Under the pieces are notes generated by a model, which was given only the letters and a program-made list of their open reading frames with translations, did no database searches and had not been told where the DNA came from. This document shows positions 11,701 to 24,014 of a stretch of DNA of 64,000 nucleotides, in pieces (the first letter of the stretch is position 1; every line of letters begins with the position of its first letter). Location: contig VZSE01013530.1 in assembly GCA_013398275.1 (NCBI GenBank), positions 2,108,001 to 2,172,000 on the forward strand, in the 5' to 3' direction. The position numbers were made by a program, and so were the translations under genes. The DNA is from Promerops cafer (lineage: Eukaryota > Chordata > Aves > Passeriformes > Nectariniidae).

Positions 11701-14700
11701 CTCTCTCCACTGTGGATGAAATATCCCCTTTCTGAGTGGCTGAACCATGGACTGATTACTAACAAAGGAAAGTAATTTTCCCATCCTGGCACTTTCACAG
11801 GTATAAGAAGTAGTTTCCTAATGTTTCTGTTCATTTTCCACTTAATTTTCTTCTGTCAGAAACAGAAGCTCAACAGTTTGAAGTTTCAACATTTAATTCA
11901 ACCTGTTTTGAAAAGCTGTTATCACCTGTTTAATGGGTTTTACTACAGAAGGTCTCTTAAACAGGCAAAGAGGGACTATTAACACTGAACATAAAGATTG
12001 CTTTTCATTCCCCCAGCAGTAAGATTCACTTCAACCTCCTGTTTTTGACTCCCTAACACAGCATTTTATATGCTGGTTTATCTTCTAGGAATAGAAGATA
12101 CTCAATGGTTACTAAGCTGCCCTTCAAGAAGAATAAAAAATTAATTGGGGCTGAGCTAAAATATAAAGACATTTGTATTTAAAGAGTCCAATTTAGTCTT
12201 AAGGCTCCAATAGTGACTAATTAATCCTCAGTTAAAGGCAATTGTTAACAGTGAGTTTTGTCTTGTGTTCTCCATACAATTGAAAACTTTCATTACTTAT
12301 ATATGGATAATCAGCTCCTATTGTGCTCCAAAATAACACGATTTTGTTGAAATTTTGCTTGCTATTCTCAGAATAATCCATGGCTACTGCAGCAGGAGGA
12401 GTATGTGCAGAGTGGCAGTTTGGTCACTGGGGGATGAGGGTCTTAAAACCAGGCTCAGTGTCAGTGGTCTTTAAACTTCAGGCCTTAGGCACTGACCTAT
12501 CAGTGAGTATTTCATGTGCCATTAATTTTGTGTTGGATGCAATGAAAGGTCAGGCCCCAAAGCAGCAAATAATTAAGCAACTGAAACAATAATATCTGCT
12601 TCAACACATGAGCTCTAGTACCAGTGGGGGAATTACAGTTAACTTAAGTGTGAAAAGGATCCCACCTTCTTCTTCAGTAGCCCCCCTTGCTGAGAGAGAG
12701 CAGTTAACAAACTGATTCTCACTACATTTCAGTTTCTTTCGACATTTTTTAAAACTACTTTTTCCTTGGCACAGTGTCATGCCATGTCTCATCTGAACCC
12801 CAGCCTGTGATTTTGTATGTCTGACCTGGGAGGGGCTGATGGTGGCCTCTGTGGACTCACAGCAGGTATCTTGTGGCAGTCAGGCAGCTGGAGCTCACCT
12901 GTTACCTACTTGAGGGGCATCATTTGCACTCATTTGAATTAAGTTTTTACACTCCTCACTGAAATGGTGCAATGATAGTAACATAAACAGAAGGCTATAG
13001 ATCTAATTTTCTATAAATTTGTTTTCATACCCTTTGTAACTCCAAACTCTGAAAACAGTAATTGTGAATGCTACAACATGGACAGAACATCTAAAGCACC
13101 TTAAAAGCCGCTGTGATGTCTTTGGCTGAGTCAAGCACATTCTTGACAGAAACATCAACTCTACCTTCTCTCCCCTATTAAAATAGAAATAAAATAGTTT
13201 TAGCAGTGGAGGCACATCCAGAGATTAAACTCAAACTCTTGTGTTTACTTGAGATGTCTCAGTGAATTAATCATCTCACTTTGTTAATTAACCTTGCTAG
13301 TACCATTAAATAACAATGTGGTTTCTGTTCATCCATGGAACCAAGGCTGCTTGGTACTTACTTGACTACAAAGGCTCTTGCAATGACTCCCCAGAGCTGT
13401 TTTATGAGAGGGACCGTGAAAGAGCTTAATCTTAGCAAGGTGATTTATATTGGTCTGTTTACCATTGCTAATTTCAAGGTCAATAAAGCAAAGCAAAGAA
13501 ACTTGAGTCTGGACTTAGAAAACAGATTAGGAAAACAAAGAGCTAAACCTTCTTGTGCTCTTGAAGCATTAGTTCCCTAGCTTGGTGAGAGTCAAGTACT
13601 CTTGTGAGCTCTTTTGTTCTCAGCAACATATGAAAACACTAAATTGTGAAATATTGCTCTTCCTTTCCTGTTCAGCTCCTTCTTACAAACCCAGAAAAAA
13701 AGGCATAATTAATCAAGTACCAGTTTTTTACCCAGAACCCATTATTATTTTGATGAATAATTGCTCCCCTAGAAGTGATTTGTTAGGTATCAGAATCTAC
13801 TGGGTAGGAATCAAACAAGGAGGGTGGTTTTCCCTGTAAATACACAGCCTCAGTCAAAAGAAATGCTCAAGCCCACATGCTTTGAACCAAATCTTTCCAA
13901 AGAGCATCCTTGGGTGCAGGCTCAGGAGGAGGCCCAGGTTTGCATCTTTAGCAGGTTTGAGACTGGAATGCCAGGAGAAGTCAGGTTTCCCAATGAAAAT
14001 GTCTGCAAGCTGTTACAGTACTTCAGTCTCCACAAAAATGGGAAAACAATCCCTGCTGTTTGTTGTAAGACTCTCGCTACTCTCAAACACAGCATTGATC
14101 ACAGCATCAATGGCCCTGCTGATATCTTGCCTTCCAACAAAATATTGGAGCTGCAGCTCAGATCAAATCAGAAACAAGCTCCAGTTTGCTTGGGTTGAAC
14201 TGTACCAATCCTGAAAGAGCAGCATCATGATTAGGTCTGGAATTTAGTGTCATCTTCCTCCTGAAGAAGAAACCATGGGATTTTTATCTGAATGTTCTGT
14301 TTTGCACATGTCTTTTCAACGTAAGGCTTATACCCATGGCTTTGCATTTCCAAAACTGTTAAAGATTTAGGTTTTTTGATTTAGGCTGGAAAGCCTCTAA
14401 GTAATTATTTTTGAAAGAAGCTTTTCTGCTTCACCTCCTTTAAATGGACTTTTTTAGGGAAAAAAAAAAAAGAATATAAAAATAAAGAGAGCAAATAGTG
14501 GGGATCCAATCTATCTCATTTGTAAAACAGGCCAGAGGAGGCCCTAATACATCTGTACCCCTTCCGCCCTGGCAAAATCAGCTGAAAACCACGGCAAAAG
14601 AAAGGGGAGGGAAAAAAAAAAAGAATGATTGGTAGGAAATCCATTAATCTATTTTAAGAGAGGAAAAGACTGGGTAACATTGAATAGTCAACAAAACAAA

Positions 14701-17700
14701 AGTCAAATTGAAACGATTCTCTTGAGGTTCTATTGAGAAGTTTGCTCAGGATAATCCTCCTCAAAGACTCATCTGACTCTGCAAATACAGGGACGTTTCC
14801 TCTCCTCCTGTATCAGAGGGATGCATCTGTAGCTGTCACAGCCGTGGCTGCCACAGAACTTCCTTGGGCCTGCTCTGTGTTAACGCCAAGGAATTCAGGT
14901 GCTGGTAGAATCCAGCAGAGAGAAGAGGGCAGGATACTCAATTCTCAAATAATCTTTGCTGAAGTCACAACAACAAGGTCATTTCAATAAGATAGAGGAG
15001 CCATTAATATAAGCCAATATCATCTTGGCACCATGATATTTCCCTAGCAAGTCAGGAGGCAAGCTTAAAGTAGGGATTATCTGGAACCAGTTGAATTGAA
15101 ACAGTGTCTTTTTATTACCTCCACGACAGGACTTCCTGCTTGGCACAGATGGCTTTGTCAGTCCCACTCTAACAGAGCTTTTCTTCCAGCTCTGCAGCAA
15201 CCCATCTGCCAGGGTTATTATTCTTTTGTCACACAGGAAATAATGTTTCTTTCCCAGGCACAGCCACGGATAACTATTTTTTAAAGCCAGCTCCTCGTTT
15301 TTAATTACAATACATTTCCCAACCTAACACCCTAGAAAGGCTGCAGGAGTAATGAAAGATAATGCAGCTTTATACACAGCGACTGTAAATACACATTATT
15401 CATTCAGTCTGAAGAAGCAAACAAAAGTCCAAGACATTACCTTTGGAAAGCAAACAATGGCTCTTTTTAATAAATAGGTATCTTCTTCAGCAAGGAATAT
15501 TATGCTTATTAGAAAATCATAGTTCTTGGGTAAAATAGAACATCTCCAGCAATTCTTTTCATTCCACATTTTACCTGTATTATAGACTCATAAGAAAATA
15601 TTTGAATAATTTAATGAGAATTTTTTCACATGATGTACTTAGTTTTCAAAAAGAGCATAAAATAGTATAGCAGCAAAGTCAAAATAACATCATACAGTGC
15701 CATCTGGAACATCAAATTACTGTATTTGAAAGCTTTGACTAAAACTATTTACTACCTGCTGCAATCTGCAGAAAATGCCACAAAAAATGATCCAGTTAGA
15801 GGAAGGTCAGCACACAGACCTCATTCCAGGGATAAGCCCGCTGCAGTTTAGAAATGCACATTTCAGCTTCCGACTGAAAAAGGTATCCTGTTGGGAAGCT
15901 AGAGGAAGATAAAATAGGTACAGCTATTTGTTTGAACAATCTTGGGCTGGGGAGCTATAGAAAGTATGTATTTGTTCTGCCACCATGAAGCCTGGAGTAG
16001 AAATCACAGCAGCTCCTTTCTCTCCCTGGCTCTTTGCCCACACACAGCCTGCCCTGCAGGGATGCCCTGGAGCCAGCTTCAGCCAGGGACACTGTGGAAC
16101 TGGAGCAGTCTGGAGCAGTGCCCAGGGGCAAAACAAACTTCTAGTCATTCACAAATACTTATCTTGTGTTTAAGTTTTATTTAAGTTTTTGTCCTGATTA
16201 GAGATGTGGTCATGGACTAAAGTCTGTAGAGCTGGATAGTCCCGAACCCAGCCCTCTCTATTCCTTTACTATCAGGGCCTTAGCTCCCCTTTCTGCCAGC
16301 AACAGGAAATGGAGACACTTGCCAATGAGGTCCAGCATCCAAATATCTACAGTGATTAACTCCCTAAAGCAAGAGTGCAGAGAAAAAATCCAATCTGATA
16401 GTGCACTGGGAAACAAGAAAAGCCCATGTTAAATAAAATACATTTCTTTAGGTTTGGTACACAAGCAGGCAACCACAACATTCTAAATATCTTTCCAGTT
16501 GCTTGAATTTTCCACAAAGATCTCTTAATTCATAGGAATTAAGCCATAAACTTTCTAATTTTGAAAATCTCAGCTGAGACATGTCCCTCAGGCAGGATGA
16601 GAGAATAACCATGACCTAATATTTTCTGCAGAAAGTAATTCTGCCTGGTGTGATCTGCTGCTCAAGCACTGTCCTCATTGGACAGCTGGAAATCTTGCTT
16701 CAGATCCCAGCTATGCATCAAACACCTCCCAGGGCAGCTTGCTCAGTTTGATGAAAAATGAGTGTTCAGACTCATGACCTGAACACTCCCTTCCAGGGCA
16801 TCCCCTCTGTACAACAGAGCAGAGCACCACAGGGCTGCAGTGCTGGCAGAGGTGGGGGGAGAATGCATTACTCTTGCAAATGAAAGCAATCTCTAGTGGT
16901 CCAGTCATCTTTATCAGGCAGTTTATAAACTGACTTGATAAAACAGTTAGAGCACTGATATAAAATATTTTGCAATGACTTCAGTGTTTTGGATCAACAA
17001 GGGTAAGTCTCGATGACAAAACCATGAAGACCATCCTTGCTGGAATCTGTACTTCTACTTCATCCCATTTGCCTTGAGTTCACTCACATCTTGTGACTTG
17101 TCTCCCTAGAAGCAGCTGTGTGAACTAAAATCTCACTGTTTGTGGGAGCAAATACCAAGTTCTACATACTAGAGAGTTTTGTAAATAAAGATGTTGCAGC
17201 CTTGTGCAACACTGTCATATCTACTCTGGGTGAAAACTGTATGTCTTCATCTACTGCTTTTGAATATTATATTGTAATTCGAAATTCTATTTGAATCAGA
17301 GCTTAATCAGACTATGATACTTGTATCAGCATGCTCTCCCTTATGAACTCCTCTGAAATCCCTGCTTTATTACATTGGTTGAGCTCCTTATTTCTTAATA
17401 TGTTTGAGGAGGACAGGACTTCCCCACTTTAAAGGCAAAGCAAGACTGAGAGTGAGTGAGACCCTAGGAGCCACTATTTAAGTGTTTGCATTTGCAAAGA
17501 GAGGAGCCTAGTAGGGATTTTCACAAATACTTTACAAAGCCTTTTCATTCCCAGTGGATTTAGAATCCATTTCTCGAGGGACATTTCTGGAGGGAGTGAT
17601 CTGAGCCCTTTCTCCCCTCAGGCCAGCAAGCCCTGAGGCTGCTGGGGGTCAGGCAGGTCTCTGAGCAGAGCCCTGTGCTCCTGCTGAGAGTCATGATGGA

Positions 17701-19823
17701 TCTGCTCAGGCTCAGCCTCCAGTCTGGCTCTGCCAGACAGCTCATTATGGTAGCTCTGAGCAGTTGTATTTGGGTCTGTCTAAGGCCTTTTGGGAGATGC
17801 TCCCTAAATCTTGTCTCTGAGCCACCCTCTTACTCTGAATTCACAAGTGAAGCTGTCCCTGCTGGAAACCCAGAGAGGAATCTCTGTAGGCTGCAACATG
17901 TGTAGAATAACTTGACCCTTGGGTCTTCTACCTCTGAGTAGTAGCAAGACCTTAATGTGCCAGAGTGTTTTAATGTCAGATTTTAGTGATCTATTAAAAA
18001 AGGTGAAATACATTTTGCAGAATTGAAATCCACATTTAGACACGGTTCTTATGTAAAGTGTCTCATGACCTGGGTGAAGACCTTTCCTCCAACCCAGTCA
18101 TTGAAACAACACAGCTGACTGCAGAAAATTACTAATTTATTTCACTCTAATGATTTAGAGCAATACCTTTTTATGTTTTTATAAATCTGCACAGTTTATG
18201 CTGCTAAGGTTTTCCCATGGACAAGGTGGTGTGTTCTCTGACATTACAATTCAACCTACTGAACCTGCCTGCTCAGTCCTTTCTTCTTTTGTCACACTGG
18301 GACAGCTGAGCAGACCAAGAAACCTGTCCCTTAAGAACAGGGTGACCCTTCAATTGGCTGGTGGAGCTGAAGGTTCCAAAAGCAGAGACCTGTTCTCCTG
18401 GGGGAGTTTATTATGTGAAAGAAAGGTTATGCATGGTAAATTCCACCAGCAGAGAAAGAGCCCTTTGCACACACAAAAGGAGCCAGTCTTTGGAAATGTA
18501 TAGCTCCATTTAAAAATAAATTTAAAAAGCTCTTAGAGATATCGAGTACCCTGTGTGTGGAGATAAAGGTATTAACTTTCTGGACTATTTTTTTGACAAA
18601 GGAGGAGTTCTACTTTTGTCTTTGCAGAGACACTATCCCTCAGAGACTCTCAGGAAAAAAATGAGTGTGGCAAGCAATGGAAGTTTTTTTTTCTTTTTTT
18701 TTTTTCCATCTGATGAAGTCTTCAGGGATTCACAACAGAGATTCAAATAAAAAGTGCTGAGAGCTTCCTGTGGGATGGCCAAACAGAAAACTGTGAGTGA
18801 GGCTGCTCAGCACTTTGCTGCTTCCCAGGAGTTTTCTCTCTCCAGGTCACCACACTGTTTTACTAAAAGCCCATCCTATTAAAGTGAGGGATTGTGCACA
18901 TACACATCCACAGATCCCTCTGCGCTGAGGATAGAGACTGAGGAATCTCCTTGAATTTGCAAGAATTGCAGAAAACCAAATTAATGTCTGCAGCTGCTGC
19001 TCTGCAACTTTTGGTTTCCTTACATCCTAAAGAACAATCAGGTCTTCCAGCCTTCAAATTTCCCCAGCATTCAAAAAAAGGAATTGAATTTAACACCATC
19101 CTTAACCACTCTTGGCACAGCTGGAATTCTGATGCCTCGTCAAAACCTCTGATTCCATGTGCCACTGATGGATGTGAAATTGCATTAACCTTTCTGGATT
19201 TACTATTTACCTACATAGCGATTTAGGATGCAAAGATGTATTTTAGCATTTAATTTACCTGGTGCTGCTAAAGTCCAGTTCACTCAGTAATCATATCTCT
19301 TCTTTCTTTCCCTACAAATGTGAATAGTTACAATGCTTATTTTTGTTCCTTACAGATGAAATCCAACTCCTATTTCAAATAGAACAGTATGGGGAGTTAT
19401 TTTGTCTCAGCACACAACATCTTCTGTAGCCATCTATTCAGCACTGATTTTTTTGTCCAAATCCTCACTGTTACTGGAAAGTAGAGACCATATCCAAATG
19501 ATCAGAGGTTGGTCCCTTTTTAAGAGACCATCAAGACATTTTCCTGTCTTTAATATGGATCACTGCTGATGCTGGGCATCCACAGCCACACGTGCCAGTG
19601 GAAGGGCTGTCACAGAGAGTGATGAGTCAATAAGACTCACTGCTGACCTGCAGCTAAAGACTTCAGAGTCCTATAAAGGACACCTGGAAAACAACACAGA
19701 ATAAAAGCCCAGCAGACTTCTCAGTGGGAAGAGAGCTTTGGAGTGTGAGAAACCTTTATTGGAAATTATCAGTGTGAGCAGCCACTGGTTGCTGAGGTTC
19801 CAGTTTGCCCTTAGGCTGATTTC
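8766..19823. other. Long non-coding stretch, no gene or transposon recognised
   Basis: About 11 kb without a recognisable exon, LINE, SINE or LTR. Open frames stay below about 125 codons and have no family signature. A-runs occur at about 14460-14472 and 14608-14620, and an interrupted T-run at about 18684-18706. None has the flanking duplication expected of a processed pseudogene. The part at about 15290-15780 is AT-rich with TAATTA and ACAATGG words, as enhancer-like conserved elements often are, but conservation cannot be judged here. A small imperfect hairpin (tatcttct / agaagata) lies at 12079-12100. Confidence 0.55.
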
Positions 19824-19824
19824 T

Positions 19825-20135
19825 TAGAATCATACAATGATTTGTGATGGAAGGGACCTTGAAAATCATTTAGATCCAAGCCCCTGCCCTGGGCAGAGAC
19901 ACCTTCACCAGATAAAGTTGGTCCAAGCCCCACCCAACCTGGCCTTGAACAATTCCAGGGATGGGGCAGCCACAGCTGCTCTGAGCAACCTGTGCCAGGG
20001 CCTCACCTCCCTCACAGGGAAGATTTCTTCCTAATATCCAATCTAACCCTGCCCTCTGTCAGTCTGAAGCCATTTTACCTTCTGTCACTCCATGCCCTTG
20101 TCCATGCCCCTGTCTCAGCCTGCCTTTGTTTAAGG
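19825..20135 (-). mobile_element. CR1 LINE, 5'-truncated copy (minus strand)
   Basis: Read on the plus strand this is the reverse complement of the CR1 3' region. A degenerate tagaatcatacaatg (from the terminal ATTCTATGATTCTATGA repeat) is followed by gatggaagggacctt, ccctgccctgggcagagaca, aacctggccttgaacaattc and cctcacctccctcacaggg, all CR1 hallmarks in the correct order. The far end (about 20040-20135) retains the older 'tctaatctaacccctgccctc'-like part before similarity fades. CR1 inserts by target-primed reverse transcription and is usually 5'-truncated, as here. The reading frame is broken, so the copy is inactive. Confidence 0.93.
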
Positions 20136-21094
20136 TCCCTGTGCTGCTGGACAGGGTGGCCTCAGGGTGAATGAGTCACCTGCAGCCCCCCAAGAAGCTG
20201 TGCTGTATGGGGTATTGGGGGAGATAGAAGAGGACCCTTCAATTGCAACCAGCTGTTTAGGAATACTCAGGTGTTAATCCAAAGCACAGTTTGGCCTCTG
20301 AGAGTAAGACACAAATATCTTTAGAAAAGAAAAAGCAACTTTGCACAGTCTCTCAGAAAAGCACAGTATAATTTTCAAATTCTCAGTTCGTAAAACATTT
20401 CTTATGCTTCAAAGTACTTTCCTTTAAAGATTCTCAACTCCCCCGAGAATCTTAGCTGTCATTATTTTTAAATGCAAATTTCTATCTCCTAAACTACTTA
20501 GATTCCCTGAACCCCATACCAGTAACTTCTAATACCTCAGAAAACCAAAAGGCAACCCAATTGAATCTAATTTTAATGGTTTTTAAAATCCCCAAATATC
20601 TTGATGTTCTGGGGAGCTTGATTTTCAAATTATTTTAGAAACTATTCTTTGTATGGCTTAAACCATAACAAGGATGAGGGCAGAGAGATATTCAGAATAG
20701 GAGGGGCAGATGCTGCACTGAAGGGAGCCAAGGAGCATCCTCATGACAGTCTGGGTGAAGAAGCTGGGGCAGAGAACTAAAATGACCTTTCTACTATGCA
20801 AGAGACTAATGTCAACCTCATTAACAGAGTTCCCAAATCTGCTGCTCTCTCTAATCATCCATGTTGCTTCCTCTAGAGTACTCCCTACAGAAAAATATTC
20901 CAATGGCACTCAGGGCCTTACAGGATAAAAATCTTTTCTCTTGAACCCTATTACTTAGCATTAATCTTCAGTGGAAAATAAATGATTAGAAGAACTTGTT
21001 GATCATTCTGGCATTACAAATTAAAGGGCAATGGTGGAGAGATAACCCACATGTTTATTTTGTGCTTACATCAGCTCCCAGTTGATGCAGGTAC
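20136..21094. other. Non-coding DNA, no feature recognised
   Basis: Unique-looking sequence downstream of the CR1 copy. An 83-codon minus-strand frame at 20658-20909 was examined for a pseudogene and gave no recognisable motif. A GC-richer patch around 20690-20770 has no other distinguishing structure. Confidence 0.5.
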
Positions 21095-21155
21095 TTTAAC
21101 ACTAATGGAGCTACTCCTGGTTTGCTCCAGTGCAGCTGAGCAAGAACTCCTGCCT
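21095..21155 (+). repeat. Relic of an old sauropsid interspersed repeat
   Basis: The string aatggagctactcctggttt followed by gctccagtgcagctgagcaa resembles the 'aatggagttactcctgattt / acaccagtgtaactgag' core of an old repeat common in turtle and bird DNA. Roughly three quarters of positions agree by eye over about 55 bases. The family name is not certain, so none is given. Boundaries are approximate because both flanks fade into unique sequence. Confidence 0.4.
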
Positions 21156-23943
21156 TGTCTTTCTTAGACCAGCAATACCATTTTTGGGATCTTGGCTGTA
21201 GAAGTCTGGGTGGAAATAGCCCTTGGTCATTATAAGGTCATGAAATTATACCTGAGAAAGTCCAGTGATGCCTCCAGTTGACAGCTCTTCAGAAGGTGTT
21301 TTACTGAAGGCAGCTGAGGAGTCCACATTGTCAAAAATCAACACTAAAAAAAAAAGAAAACTAATGGGACAAGTAATGGATGTACTTTCAATTTAAGTAT
21401 TACAAGGACTTTCTAGGAGATCCAAACTCTATTTCAGACAAATGGGTTTGAAATTGTTAACATTTCTGGGAAGATGTGGCTGCAGGACAGCTTTCAACAC
21501 AGGGGATCTGTCTCAACAGATTTATCCCCTTGTTTTGAAAAAGGACTTGGGGATGTAGGGCTGGGAACTCCAAGGCTTATTTATATATTTGAAGTAAATA
21601 ATCAGTTTTCTTACTACCATGCTGAATCAGAATGCTGCATGTCTGATTCTCTGTATGAGAAGGCACACTGGTGTTACTGCTGGTGTAAGTAGGAATTGGT
21701 CATTGTAAGCAGTCAGAAACCAAAATAGTGAGGAAAATAATCTATTTCTTTCCTCGTCGCACAAAATTATAAGATTATGTATTACAAGAGGTGATGTTTC
21801 AATGGTTAGAGTTAGTTTCTTTAGAAAAAGTCATGATATAAAGCCAGCAGTGTGGAGGGTTTGTGTTGACAGAGTATTCTACAACTTTTGAAGTCCTTTT
21901 CAACTTGGTCTCCATTATCCTGCATCATTCATGAAGTGCTTTGAAGTGCTTGCTTACAGAAAAGACCACACATACCTGCAGAGGACCAAGTTATCCAAGC
22001 TGACTAAATTTTTGCATCCATGACTTGCACTGAAGAAAAAAAATAGTTCTCAGGCTAGGAGAGTATAATTTGGTAAGACATTATAAGGCTGTAAAATAAC
22101 AGCAGCAACCTTTAAATGCTAAATATTTGCAGAACTTCTAGCAAATATACTCTGCTGGCTACAGTGATTACCCGCCTACTGAAATGTTTGCATACTTGCC
22201 TGTATTTAGTATCACCCTTTGCTCAGTGTAATACAGTGTTAAATCATTTTTCAGTGTAATCTTGTAAAGGACAATTGCTGTTTGAGCCCCAGCAGCTAAA
22301 CCCAAGATTAATTACAGAGACCAAAAAAATGGGAGGGCAGCCCAGGACATAACTCCATGGGAAGTTTGCCATTGCAGTGACTGTCACATTTGTAACCACG
22401 AGGGGCTGCAAGGCTGGTTCAAGGTGAGATCCTCACATTCCCAAAGAGGAAGGATGTGAGGAGGGTCCTGCCTGTGGCTGGACGAGGCTTGGTGCAGCAG
22501 CCAGTTGTCATCACGACCACAGGAGTGAAATGGCAGACATGGAGGAGGGCAAGAATATCTGCACACACATCCTCTCCTTTCCAGAGCTGTCCAAGCACTG
22601 ATTTGTATGTTCATTTGCATTAATTTCCCCAAATCCAGCTTTAATTTAAAGCTTGTTCTCTTCCACAGGGGTTACACTGAGTAGCTGCACAACCAGCACC
22701 CTTCTCACTTTCCAGAGCTGTTCCAAAAGGGAAGAGGAGCCCTGTGAAGCTTTCTGCAGTGTATTTTCTATACTATTAGCTGTATGTATACTTTGAAGAG
22801 TGGATTAAATTGCAGAGTCCCACTTCTCAAACCCTATTTACTTGACAGGTATTGACTAAAAATTTTTGAATCTTTTCTCCTTGGATACAGCTCTGATTAT
22901 GCCTTTTGGGTCTCAGATTGGTGGACAGTAACATTCTGGTGACAAGATGACATTCTTGGAGTACAGTTTACTGTGCAAATTGCTGCAATATAACATACTG
23001 TGCCAGATGAAATAAATAGACCATACTTCTCATTTTTTTTAATCTTGTACAGTTGTTAACACTTATGCAAAGTGGATATTAAATGTCACTTCTTTTATGA
23101 CATCCAAATCACTTAATAAAATCTCTAAAATGTAGAGGCTTCTGCCTCCAATAGTGGTGTATTAGGAGTTTTCATGCCCATTTATTCTGTTAAAACATTT
23201 TTAACATGCTTCATGTGCAAGACCCTTTCCCTCTTCAGCCTCCCTTTCTCATTACCACTGCTGACATGCATTTTTCTTCCACTTGTCAAATGCAATTTCA
23301 GGACACCAGATTCTTTATCTGTTACACCTTGCAGATGGGGAATTAGAGATTAATAATGATATACCCATTGGAGCTTTTTTTATTCCTAATTCAGCACAGC
23401 TTTTGGCTCATGACCACATGGATGTCCCAAAATATTATGCATTTATAAAATGCTCAGGGGCTAATGTTATGGAATAAATGTTGACTGAATTCCCATCAAG
23501 TGATCTCATTGCATTTTAGAAGTAATACAATTTTACCTTCATTTAAAAATACATCTTTATCCAAAACCTACACGTAGAGGGTTTCAGTGTTACTGCCCTT
23601 AGAGAAATTGTCCCTGATGCTGTTTTTTCCATCCATGATTTATAGCAGCCTATGTCACAGATGTCTTATTCAGGAGACAGATATGCCAGAAGAAAAGTGT
23701 CAAACGAGTTCTGAGGCAGTGATGAAATACACCCTCTGAAGATGCATAATCTACATCAAAATAAATAACTTAGTAAATAACAGAATAGCCCCAAACTCTG
23801 AAGATTCTAAGGAATGAAATATGTGGCTTGGTGGAAAGGCAGCAAACAGACATGCTTATCAGCAAGAATAGATATAGGGTGCTGAAAATAGAAGTTACGT
23901 ACTTAATATTTAATTGTTGCAATTTTGCCTTATATGTCACTTG
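21156..23943. other. Non-coding DNA, no feature recognised
   Basis: AT-rich unique-looking sequence with several short A- or T-runs and no exon, RNA gene or recognisable transposon. A stretch near 23300-23370 (gcagatggggaattagagattaat region) has a faint likeness to MIR-type words but too little to call. Confidence 0.5.
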
Positions 23944-24014
23944 GAAATCAAGTGTTTTCCAAAACAGAGATTTAGCTAATGAAATCAAGTGTTTTCCAAA
24001 ACAGAGATTTAGCT
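23944..24014. repeat. 37-bp tandem duplication, two copies
   Basis: The first unit (23944-23980) starts gaaatcaagtgttttcc and ends agatttagctaat. The second (23981-24014) repeats the first 34 bases without a mismatch and then diverges. Perfect identity over 34 bases in otherwise unique DNA points to a recent local duplication by replication slippage or end-joining. Nothing suggests coding function. Confidence 0.93.

Noticed and set aside
14460..14620. Two A-runs considered as tails of processed pseudogenes
   Set aside because: No upstream gene-like sequence and no flanking target-site duplications.
20658..20909. 83-codon minus-strand frame considered as a pseudogene fragment
   Set aside because: No recognisable family motif and no disrupted extension on either side.
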